This document shows positions 23,557 through 33,486 of a stretch of DNA of 64,000 nucleotides, piece by piece. The number at the start of each line of letters is the position of its first letter. Position 1 is the stretch's first letter. The DNA lies in NCBI GenBank assembly GCA_942486035.1, contig CALNXK010000109.1, positions 235,001 to 299,000 on the forward strand. The letters are read 5' to 3'. A program made the position numbers and the translations under genes. The stretch is from Porites lobata. Lineage: Eukaryota > Cnidaria > Anthozoa > Scleractinia > Poritidae. Under the pieces are notes generated by a model that was not told the origin of the DNA, searched no databases, and was given only the letters and a program-made list of their open reading frames with translations.

Positions 23557-23890
23557 AGTTCCGCTCATAAGCCCCGGGCTTAGACGACTTCGTAAGAGGT
23601 TTTAACAAGGCTTATAAAAGGAGGGGGCTGGGAGGGCTTATATCCAGAGAGCTTATAACTGCACTGAAAAAAAGTGTCTCAAAACAAGGTACAAGCAGTG
23701 CTGATCAATATACTTTTTGAACTTTGTCCGATTTGTCAAAACTTAGTAAAGAATCGAATTCATTTCAATACAATTTAGAGGGGAACTTATAACCGGATGT
23801 ATTTTTGTTGTTGTTTACAGGTAGATAGGCCTATAACCGGTAGTGAGGGGGAGGGGGGGTTAGGGCTTATAAACGGAAGTTTATGTTATA
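23557..23890. mobile_element. MITE, GCTTATAAGCCC family, copy 1
   Basis: Ends TTCCGCTCATAAGCCC and GGGCTTATAAACGGAAGTTT are inverted. Internal blocks AAGGCTTATAAA, GGGCTTATATCCA, TTTACAGGTAGATAGGCC and CTATAACCGG recur in the same order in the copy at 60860-61254. No coding capacity. Confidence 0.7.
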
Positions 23891-24779
23891 ACTGGCAACT
23901 TGGACCACAGGACACCCAGGCTCAAAACAGCCTCCTTAAAGCCACATTATAAGGATTTGTATCAATGGGAATTTGTGGTAAGTTCAAGAAAACGGTTAAA
24001 ATGCACATTAACAAACATTTAAGTGTACATACCTCAAAAAGAGACGTTTTTGTGTTGTGTTCTGGTTCCTCGCCCTCCCATTTTTTCTTCTGCGTGGAAA
24101 AACTATGGGGATGAATTTGGAAGTGCTACAATCAAATTCTTCTTTATGATATAATTAATTAATTTCTATCATTTTTATTTATTTATTGTAAAAACGAAGT
24201 GATTCGACGTTGGGGAGCTTACCGGATTACTTTAACAAAAGTATATTGCGGGCAAAGTCACCCAAGAGGTCACCAATTACATACTACTGCGATGACACGG
24301 TCTGATGTGGCATTTCAGTTAAGTGTGCGATAGCTAGCAACCTCGGAATTTCATTTTTCCCTAGCTATCGCTTTGGAGTAGCTGTCAAGGGAAACTCTAT
24401 TGTTTTCTAGACATATGTAAGCCCTAGACGATAAAATTTTCCCGAAGTAAGTTACCTAAGGAACATAGTCACACTTAAATAATCAAGTTTCTCTTGGTAA
24501 ACGGTCAACAAGTTGAGTTTTCCTATTTAAAAAGTGTGTAGTATGACCACAGCTATTATCTCAGTCTGAAAACCGATACCAAGCCACCGGAAATTAATAA
24601 GCGACCTTTCTCTCTCCCCCTTGAGCTTCCCGCTTCATCCTTAAACACCTCGACATCTACCCAAGAACGGGAACGTGTGCCTCGTTCTCTCTCTCAAACC
24701 ATTGGGTACCCGAACGTTGTATAAGCTAATAAAATAATTAGATGCATTTAAGCTGTGTTAGCTAATAAAATAAGATGTA
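23891..24779. other. intergenic, nothing recognised
   Basis: No bounded feature. Confidence 0.35.
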
Positions 24780-24883
24780 CGCTATTTTGTGAGATGAATA
24801 TTTGACCTCGGTTAGAACTAAAGAAAGAGTCTCCTTCTTTAGTTCTAACCGCCGAGGTCAAATATTCATCTCGCAAAATAGCG
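24780..24883. repeat. Near-perfect 104-bp foldback
   Basis: Arms of about 46 bp (CGCTATTTTGTGAGATGAAT and onward) pair almost perfectly around the short loop AAGAGTCTCCTT. Only two or three differences separate the arms, so the element is young or is kept paired by gene conversion. No TSD is obvious. Confidence 0.85.
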
Positions 24884-25487
24884 TTTAAAACAGCACGGGA
24901 CGGCGAAAAAAACATGACACATGACTCAGTTAACATTTTCTTCAAACTTTTATTGAAACATTTGCTTTAAATTCTGCAGTTTGGAACAAATCATAGCCAC
25001 CGTATTGTTCATATGTATTTCTTCTATAAATAACAAAATATCGTTGCTCAGATTTCAATCAACAACGGCCCCCACTAACAAAGGGTGGTCTGCCTGTGCT
25101 CAAGCGAGAGAGGCCTCCTCAGCTCGCCTGAGAGTGCAACTGCAGCTAACACGTGACAGTGACGTTTGATGATGGCGATACTCCATTTCATACCGAGTGT
25201 TTTTAGAAATCATGTTTTGTTTTAACTCTGGTACAAGCTAAAGAAATACGGCTGTTTCCCGAAACCTTCCCCTTTTTCCAAGGAAATTTGCTTATTCGGT
25301 TATTTGTAATCTTTATCACCAAAGAAAGACGCAAAAGGTAAGGGAACAAGGCATCACAAGTAGCAACAACACACACCACACAGCGAGAAATTTGTGGCAA
25401 ATGCCGTTTTATGCGCCTTCTTTGCCGTGACGAAAGAAGTGTAGTAGTGTGACTTTTACACCTTTCTCGAAGACTTGACCTTTTATC
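24884..25487. other. intergenic, nothing recognised
   Basis: No bounded feature. Confidence 0.35.
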
Positions 25488-25496
25488 CGGGCTTTT

Positions 25497-25550
25497 CAAC
25501 CTCGTCCCCAGGGCTTTTCCCTTAAGGGGAAAGCCCTGGGGACGAGGTTG
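25497..25550. mobile_element. Minimal 54-bp foldback, CAACCTCGTCCCC family, 9-bp TSD
   Basis: CAACCTCGTCCCCAGGGCTT pairs with its inverse around CCCTTAAGGGG. Perfect 9-bp duplications CGGGCTTTT flank it (25488-25496, 25551-25559). The element is essentially two TIRs without an interior. Relatives are at 40263-40563 and 47031-47098. Confidence 0.88.
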
Positions 25551-25559
25551 CGGGCTTTT

Positions 25560-26459
25560 GCCGCAATGTGTTACGTTTTTGGTCACGCAACTTTTGTAAC
25601 GCAAGCTAAGTAACGGATATGCAGCTCAAAGGCTGAATTGCATATTTACAACTAAAATTATTTACATACTTGTAAATAGTAACAAATCATTATAAACTGT
25701 GCTATAAATTTTCAGCAGATAAAGCTAAATGGATAAAAGAGAAAATACATAAAACACCCTTAAAACTTAAGTCGAATATTATTGCTGCGGAGCGACCGAA
25801 GGGAGCGAGCAGCAACATAATCAGGATTTAAAGGAAATATATAAGGGGCAACGAATTCTCGAATTCATCACTTTTTACCACAATGCATTGCATTTAACCA
25901 GAGTGCATTGCGCCGCGAACAACTCAAATAAAAACACGGGGAACTTCGGTGGGTGAGAGAGTGCATCGTTCGCTGCTCTAGTTTTCTTTGTGGCAAATTT
26001 TCTACAGCACGGTTAGAGGTCTTACCAAATTTTAGGACACACAGGAGTCTTTTAGATGGGTACGATGGTTAACTTGGGGATTGGATTTCAATTCAAGAGC
26101 CTGACGAGACCTGACGAGAAGATGAGCATTTGCTCTTCGACTCCGCAACACGGGGAATATACAAATTCCAGTTTGGTAGAAGGTGATGTGAAAGTGAGAA
26201 AATGTCATGCAGTGCTATTCGTAAGAAACTGTATGAGCCGAAAATGGATGTGATTTTGACCATTCGCTTCAAAATAACAGCGGAAATCGAGATAACAAAA
26301 CATATGTTTTGTGTTTGCAGACGAGGACGTGTATCGGCGTTTTGAAAAGCATAATTATGTTGTTTCATTCATTCATGGCCATGGAATATGCGTTTACATT
26401 GTTTTTTCACTGTTAATAGCTCGGTTAATGCGGACTTTTCCTGTGGGTTATAAAATTAG
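25560..26459. other. intergenic, possible exon-like stretch
   Basis: An open frame at 26056-26253 lacks recognisable domains. A fair acceptor (TGTGTTTGCAG) at 26312-26319 follows. I do not call a gene. Confidence 0.3.
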
Positions 26460-26526
26460 CCTCTGTGGTGTGGTGGTTAGGTATAGTAGCGACGAGCCGA
26501 TGGTTCAGGGTTCGAGTCCTACCAAA
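26460..26526 (+). repeat. tRNA-like sequence, probable SINE head or tRNA pseudogene
   Basis: An A-box-like GTGGTGTGGTGGTTAGGTA and a B-box GGTTCGAGTCC are correctly spaced for RNA polymerase III. The acceptor stem does not pair, so this is not a functional tRNA gene. A T-rich stretch follows. Confidence 0.45.
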
Positions 26527-26668
26527 TGCATATTTCCTTTTTTCTTTTTTTTTCCCGTTTTTGTGTTGTTGTTTTCTATAAATATATAGCTAAATAACTG
26601 TTTAACAAATAGATTCCATGTTGCCGTGCGTCTGTTCAGTAATAGATCACAGATGACGTCAAAATGTC

Positions 26669-26725
26669 GTAAAAACAAAGAAGTGGCACACGAGCCGCAG
26701 GCGAGTGTGTCACTGTTGTTTTTAC
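26669..26725. repeat. 57-bp hairpin
   Basis: GTAAAAACAAAGAAGTGGCACACGAG-type left arm pairs with GAGTGTGTCACTGTTGTTTTTAC around CCGCAGGC. It is probably the core of a foldback element whose outer ends I cannot place. Confidence 0.65.
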
Positions 26726-27199
26726 CACATTATTTCTTTGACAACTGTTGTGAAGATTTCTTGTAGTTTAGGCATTGTCAAGTTGTCAATAGCTTTTTTG
26801 GTCTCCGTTTCTCCGTTTTTCTTCTTTGTAAATAGCTCCTGCTAAACTTTTTCCGAAGCTTTCACTTGCCTCAATCAGAAATAATCTCACAAACATTTTC
26901 AAAGCCGCGTGCCATGTTGAACAAAACAAAGAAAACAAGTTTCCCGTGACGTCATCCATGTATCTGTACTCTAATAGATCATGTGCAACGACCAATCACA
27001 GCCTGCGTAGCATTCACATCATTGTATAATACTTAATAAAGTGCAACAAACAGCAAGAAAATTATTGTGTTTCCAGAGAAAATATCGTACACCGTATTTT
27101 AAATATATGGATAAACAATCTGAATTTCTATTATTTCCTACAATTTACTATGGGAAAACCAAATTATAACCACTTGATCATTTTCTAAACAACGTTCCC
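26726..27199. other. intergenic, nothing recognised
   Basis: No bounded feature. TGACGTCA sites at 26652-26660 and 26947-26954 are noted without further support. Confidence 0.3.
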
Positions 27200-28015
27200 A
27201 CGAGTTCTTTCTATAGACTGATAGTAATTATTCTAGTACTTTCCAACATGTAAATAGGACATTCAATGTCTTTTCGATTCTTTTAAGTCTCACTGCCTAA
27301 CTAATACCAGTATCAACAGAATGTGCCGCAGCTTTACTATCTTTTAGATACCCTAGTTCCGTAGTTGATAAAACGTTGTTCTTTCAACAGGAGAATATAA
27401 AAACGATTGGTACGCCACTTGGGAATTGCAAAGCCCTTATATTCCCTTGAGGAATACGGGTTAATGCTGACGGCAGGTAACAACTTGTTAACTAAAGTCT
27501 ATTTATAGGATAGATCTTATGCATGAGGTATAAAATAGAGCTAGATCTTTGCAAGGAAGCTTTGCCCTTTTAAACTGCACAAGAAAATACAACCGTATTG
27601 AAGCCGTCTTAACTATATCATTGATGTGTTCATTCCATTATAAGTTACTAGTTATATTGTTACACCAAGAAGTGTCGCACTTTGGACAACTTCTAACTCT
27701 TGCCTATCTACTAAGATGGGCTGAAACTCCGACTTGTTTCAAGAAAAGGAGATTCTTAGTTGCTTGCACTTGTCACTATTTATCTTTACCCTGCTGTCAG
27801 ATTACCATTGAGCTACGCGATCAGCTAGCTGCTGTACGTTGCTATCTCGCTACATTTAGAAACAACTTCTGAAGTTTTCGTATCATCTACACATTTCCAT
27901 AGCTGGGCTGGGCATTTAAGGTATCGCTAAGATTTACATCATTCATTAGGACAAGGAAATGCCATGGCCCCAGTTTTGTTCCCTGGGGTACTGAAGAACC
28001 ACCGTCCTTAAAGAA
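27200..28015 (-). pseudogene. Decayed LINE reverse transcriptase fragment
   Basis: On the minus strand the stretch near 28010-27940 reads GSSVPQGTKLGPW, the classic reverse transcriptase block before the active site. Near 27890 it reads CVDDT, the catalytic YVDD motif with Tyr changed to Cys. Near 27600 it reads WNEHINDIVKTASIRLYFL, then LKRAKLPCKDL near 27550. Many stops and frame changes break it. This is a CR1/L2-type non-LTR retrotransposon without endonuclease or a clear 3' end. It lacks any open frame long enough to be annotated by itself. Confidence 0.75.
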
Positions 28016-29366
28016 CATAAACTACAAGCATACCCCTAGCATGGACGTATTGCTATATTGAACGTATTTCAGCCGCTTTGCTCAACGAATTATCAACTGA
28101 AGTATTACTAATTAACTTCAAAAATAATTAATATTAGGAAGAAACTGAAAAAAAAAATACTCACAGAGAATAATGGCTTTATTTCAATGTTAGATCTAAT
28201 AATTTTGAGACAAAGAAACAGAGTGCGGAGAATAAAAGGGAAAAATTTGTACATGAAGAAAGATATCAGTTGAATTCCCCAACAGGCCAAAGACAGACAC
28301 AACTATGACGCAATCTGTGCTTTGGCACTGACAGAGAGAACTTTATTGTCTTTTGTTCTTTCATATAACAATCAAAATGAAAAAAACAATGAAAAATTTC
28401 GTTATTTGTCCTCATTTTTCGTAACTTTATTTGTTATTATTAAATATCTTAAAATCGTGGACTTGTGATAGATTTAATGCAAACTCAAGAGGATCTTTTT
28501 CAGGCGTGTTTTATCGGGAATGATAAAATTCTCAGTTATTGCAGCTAACTGAACTAATCGAATTTGGCTAGCTGAAAATGAAGTTCAATTTTCGATATAT
28601 TTTGAGAATTACATGTATTAAAATAGATACCTGACTATTGGTGGGAAATGATATGGCGGGGAAATATGATTAAGCTAAAAAGCAGATGATGCGTATCCTT
28701 AGCTCAGAGTGTCGTCATTTAGCGAAAGCCTCGATCCATTCCAATTGCTCAGCATCATGGAATAATAATATAAAATTTTAAGGATTTTGCTTTTTGTGAA
28801 CGGTTTGAAGGCAGGTAAGAAACCTACAGTAAGATAGCTTCTTAAATATTTAAAAGGTAGGATCATATGAAGTTGGCAGAAGAAAAAAAATCAAGTCTGA
28901 TATAAAGTCTGCGTACAGATTTTAGTATTAAAGGGAGTGAAAAACTAGCAATCCTACTGACACCCTTTGCAGCTAAAGACAGGAGAACTAAACCGTGTGT
29001 CTGGCGGTATTAACAGACAAAATGAGAAATGAAAAGAATAAAAAGATGTCTTAGCTTGAAATTATGGAATAAAAGTTTATTAATCATTTTAATTGCGGTA
29101 AATTGACTGTAGGTTTCCTGGCACCACTCTAACTATCGGTTCCAATTCGATAGCAAGTTTCGCTAATTTTTTTTTCCTTGTTAATTAAAAGTAAAATTTG
29201 CTATGATTTTGCGTTTCAATCGTATTGAGTATATTACTGGTATAAACCAATATATACTATGACCAAGTGTATTTATTTCACTTACTAATTAGCAGTTATT
29301 GGATGAGTCTGAGTATGATCCAGAGAATAGTGTAGATCAACGAAAAAGTTATCGCGTTATGACAAA
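28016..29366. other. intergenic, nothing recognised
   Basis: AT-rich DNA without bounded features. Confidence 0.35.
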
Positions 29367-29684
29367 TAAGGCCCCGTCCACACGTATCCGATGAAAACGA
29401 TCACCGAAACGTTAACGTTCTTTTTTTTTGTCAAAAACGCTCTCCAGAGCGCGTGTGGATGGATGAAAACGGAGGTTTTTGAAAACGATTACGTCCAGTG
29501 CACTCGATCGTTACAAATTAAGCCGAGTGGCTGTGGGGACAAGAATGGTCACGAAATTATATATCGTTTTCGTCTGGTCGGACCAAAAGCGATTCAGAAC
29601 TGGCTCAACTTTTGGGCGGGGATTTTTTTTAAAAGAGGAAAAAATCTCCAAATCTCTGTTTTCCTAAATGTGGACTGGGTCTTA
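29367..29684. mobile_element. MITE with TAAGGCCCCGTCCACA ends
   Basis: The left end TAAGGCCCCGTCCACACG and the right end TGTGGACTGGGTCTTA are imperfect terminal inverted repeats. Internal GATGAAAACG and AAAACGATTACG repeats are typical of this coral repeat class from general knowledge. The open frames inside it are not genes. Confidence 0.65.
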
Positions 29685-31515
29685 GCCGGGAAAATATTTT
29701 GAATGAAATGATGATATTATTATTATGACAATAATGAGCATTATCCTTGTAGCAACTATGACGACACTCCAAAGGATTATGTTTTAGCTCCTTGGCCCGG
29801 CACCGATCGGGTGATTTCGGGTCAGAGCGCAGGGAACGATGTAGGTTATGCATTTCTGAGTTGACTCAGTCTGAGTTTAAGTGATGATGTTGGTGAGCAA
29901 CTAATTCAGAAAGGATCAAGTTTCGCACACAGATACCTCAGTATGGACATTCGACTAATCCTGCCAGAGTTGCAAACCAAAAACCTACAAACATTTTGAG
30001 GAAAAGTCCACTGTCCGTAAGTTTGCCATTTAACTACCGCTACTATCGCTCTGTACAATTTATTCGATTCCTTAAAAGTAATCCGGCCGCCATTCCATTC
30101 AATAGAAAGGTGAAAAAGTGGCAAAACTACTAAATATAAAAAAAGAAAGGCAGAGGGGAAAAAGGGAGCGAGAAAGAAAAATTGAAACAATTAGCAACAA
30201 TAAACAAAAAAATAGTCCAAAGAAGAGGAATAGGGGAAAAATGCATTTTTTTTTTCGCTCACTCGCTGGCCGTCTTTAAAGTATAGTTTTTTAAAAACTG
30301 ATTTGGGATCTTAGATAAATTTAATTAACAATTCTAAACTTAAAAATTGTCTCCCGAAAATACTTTTGAAATTTAGTCGTCCAAAAACAGCCTTTTACCC
30401 TTGAGAAATGCCCCAGAAACTGGGAACGAGTAGGGGATGAAAGAACTGGCTGCTGACGTCATGTGACGTCAGTTGATTTGCTCAGCCTTTGCTTCCGATT
30501 CTGGTTGGTGTTTTGTGGAATTAAAGCAAAGTATTTGACTGTAAGAGAGGTATAGCTAAGCAAATCGTATTCAACGTCATCTGTTTACTAGTTTAATTTT
30601 TCTCAGGAGCTCGTAAAGTCATGGGCTCCTGTTATCCTACATTCTCGCAAATCATTCTACATACTTGTGAATTTGGCCGGCGATAGGTCGAGATAGGGAA
30701 GACAATTTTGGAGGGAAATTTGCGTGTTCATTGAAGAAGACTTGATGATACAACAATTTTTCTTAGGATATCAAGTAATTACGTAAATTATTTACTTGGT
30801 TTGAAATAATTACAGACTCCGTTATCTTTGCAATTAATTGGCAAAGCTAGTGGACAGTAGATGAACTTAAAAATAACCGTTTACACGATCAAGTTTTCCT
30901 TTTTTCTTTGCATAGAAAAGTCGTTCCCTTTTTACTGGCAAAAATTGAGTTTTTTCTTGTTAATAGAAATTTGCTTTCATTTGCAAATGGCGCTTTATCT
31001 AGCTGTTGTCTTGCTCGGTATCCTTAGTTCGAAAAACATGTTTTATTTTTTGAGGTGACCCTTGGTCGTAGTCGGTCAATAACCCGCGCAGCACGTGTGC
31101 AAGAAAAATGTATATTCGTCAGTAGCTTATTTGTGCGATTGTTATAACGGGATCAAATTAATTAATGAAAAACAGTATTAAGGCACGACAAATTAGAAAC
31201 CTGCATCCACTTAATCTAATTTCAGTGATAACATTTAGTTGCGTTTTTACCCAATTAGCGTTGTATTTGGGTGTTCAACTCAAATGGAACAAAAATATTA
31301 GATTTCTTTTTCATATAGAAGCACAGTTGGTTATCAATAAATTAAACCTTTTTAAAAAACATATTTTTTATTTGAGGTAACCGATCGTCAAAAACAATCT
31401 CAACCAATTGAAAAACTGAAGGGATACCCGTATCATACCCAAAACAAAACAATATCCAACAATATTATAACTGTGGAACGCGTATGTTTTCAATACAAAA
31501 AGAGAAAGGTATACA
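29685..31515. other. Upstream region of the ShKT peptide gene
   Basis: Contains the double CRE palindrome at 30453. A TATA-like ATATTATAA lies at 31462-31470, about 50 bp before the start codon of the peptide gene. Other open frames are hydrophobic, AT-rich noise. Confidence 0.35.
30453..30472. promoter_or_regulatory. Double CRE palindrome
   Basis: CTGACGTCATGTGACGTCAG is a perfect 20-bp palindrome that holds two TGACGTCA octamers, the CREB/ATF consensus, separated by TG. It lies about 1 kb upstream of the secreted peptide gene at 31516. A regulatory link is inference. Confidence 0.4.
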
Positions 31516-33486
31516 ATGACACAAGTCATTTTAATGATATTTGCTTCTTTGCTTTTTGTACAAAATGTATCTGGCGAGGGAATTGTGCTAGAAGAAGATC
31601 CGTACATCGAGGAAGGTACATGTGTATTACAGTCAATCTCAATTGGCATTATAACTTTGTACTGATATTTGTCGAATGCTTACTAAAATTAAAGTGGTAG
31701 TGATCCTAAGTTTCAAGCCAAACTAGTTACGCACTTCTTAAGTACAGAATGATTGTTCAATTTTGTGAATAAACAAAATCAGTAATTTTTTGGTTAAACT
31801 TATCGGCTCGGTCGTTTTGTGAATGTTAGCTATTGTCTTTCCTAACCTCAGCTGTGGCAAATACTATTTTTAGTTAAGATTCCTCGAACCGACTAAAGTA
31901 TAGTTAATTACAATACTTTCGTTAGATTTTCAAGTAGCGCGGCCTTTAAACCTTAATGTATTTGGTGGTAATGCACCTTCGGAAAAAAAAAGCGGCGCGA
32001 AAATCTTTTCGCGGGAAGCGACTTCAAGTCCAAGTTTATATATTGCCGCCACTTCCTGAACAAAATCCCAGCGTTTTAATTTCGACATCAATTAAGTGAT
32101 ATAAAACTGGAGAGAATAACAATACATATTGATATACTTAGAAGTCCTCTGCGGGAGCTGGGAGTTCGGGACTAGCTTAATGAGTCATCTATTTATTAGT
32201 TAAAATACTAGTCCTGTGGATATACCAACAGGCCACCGCAAGAATTTTTAGACTGATTTTAAGACCTTTTTAGTGCGTAATACGTTCGAGTAAAGGCTTT
32301 TTTAAAGTTTTGTTAAACATTTATAAATGAATATTTGCGGAGAAGTCACAAGTACTACTGATTTTGTTACTTCGAATCCGTAGGATTTTGATACAAACTA
32401 ACAACGCAAAGACGAGTCGAGGTGTGCCTCGTTTTCCATGCATCCGCTTTGCCTTTGTCGACTTAATTTTATATCATCCCCTCCTTAGTATAGAATAAAA
32501 AATATAAACACGTATTTTTACTTCCTTTAGACGCAGCTTCGCTTGAAGATAATTGTAAGTACCGTACTGTAAGCCGATGTAAATTGTACTTTTGTCTGAC
32601 ATTTTCTCACTTTAAGACTGTTTTATCTCGATTAATGACGAAAATTGTGACTGCTTAGTTTTTTCAGATCCAAACTGAAAAATGTGTGCTTTGAAATACT
32701 AGCCTCCTTCCTACGTTATATAACGAAGATATTTCTATATTTTCGACAGAACTCACACTTAATGAGAGTAGAGCCTATGAGTTGAATAAATGGCTATTTG
32801 TGTCAGCATCCCGCCATTGTTTGCAACCAGTAGTTAATAGGGATTGGAAGTAAAATACCCGTTAATTAGCTTGCAAGATACGACTGACTTAAGTTCCTTT
32901 AAAACGGGCAACGAAAAGATGGAACTTGTTTTGAAATATTGCTGCAAAACGAGTTGAATAAGCGCTGTTGTGCATTTTACAACCCATGTTCAAACAAATC
33001 AGGTTGTTGCAGGTTGCTAAGAGTTGTCGCATAAAGTAGAGGGTACCTTCTACTTATCGCAACAAAAATCTGTACTCGTTGCGCGTTTTACCGGCCCGAA
33101 GCAAACTTGTTTTGCAGCGAATGGCGTAAATTTAACTCCGTGATTCCCGCGTATTTATTCTAATCAGAGGTCAGTATTTTCGCAACTTACAATGACCTGA
33201 TTTTTTGCAGGAAAGGTTTGAACGTGGGCTGTAAAACGCGCAACATCGCTTTTCAACTCGTTTTAAAGCCGAATGTTTCCAAATATATTGTTACGTTTTA
33301 GTTGCCCTTATCACCGAAGCTTTATAGAAATGATCAATAGTGGTTCATATGATAGTTTCAGGAGATGAGGTATCCTGTCCAGAACTTCCAGCCTGCCGCT
33401 ACTTTGTGAAATTTTGTTGGAGCACAAAACACCATTGGTACGATTTTGTCATTGAGAACTGCCAGAAGACCTGTCGGCTATGCTGA
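31516..33486 (+). CDS. Secreted ShKT-domain cysteine-rich peptide, split gene
   Basis: Exon 1 (31516-31615) encodes a start Met, a hydrophobic signal peptide of about 20 residues and an acidic propeptide-like stretch, and ends at GAAG|GTACAT in phase 1. Exon 2 (32531-32554, 24 nt) lies between CTTCCTTTAG and GTAAGT and keeps phase 1. Exon 3 (about 33365-33486) encodes six cysteines spaced C-x5-C-x6-C-x14-C-x3-C-x2-C before the TGA at 33484. The terminal CxxxCxxC with a Lys-Thr pair matches ShKT domains of sea anemone potassium-channel toxins and of cnidarian ShK-like neuropeptides. Length is 81 residues with exon 2, or 74 without. The Lys-Tyr pair of the channel blocker ShK is not seen (Lys is followed by His). 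Exon 3 has two acceptors 3 nt apart (33361, 33364); with exon 2 only the second stays open, while without exon 2 both do. Toxin or neuropeptide role cannot be decided. A further GTAAGT after the stop (33501) may mark a 3' UTR intron. Confidence 0.75.
32942..33268. mobile_element. Foldback element in an intron of the ShKT gene
   Basis: GCTGCAAAACGAGTTGAATA near 32942 and its inverse near 33250 (TTTTCAACTCGTTTTAAAGC) form the ends. Subterminal TTTTACAACCCATGTTC and GAACGTGGGCTGTAAAA also pair. The central block TGTACTCGTTGCGCGTTTTACCGGCC recurs in inverse form at 53484-53515. It carries no coding sequence. Confidence 0.75.

Noticed and set aside
25203..25604. 133-residue minus-strand open frame
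   Set aside because: Crosses the 54-bp foldback and both TSDs, so the frame is accidental.
26460..26526. Functional tRNA gene
   Set aside because: A and B boxes are present, but the acceptor stem does not pair and no anticodon loop is credible.
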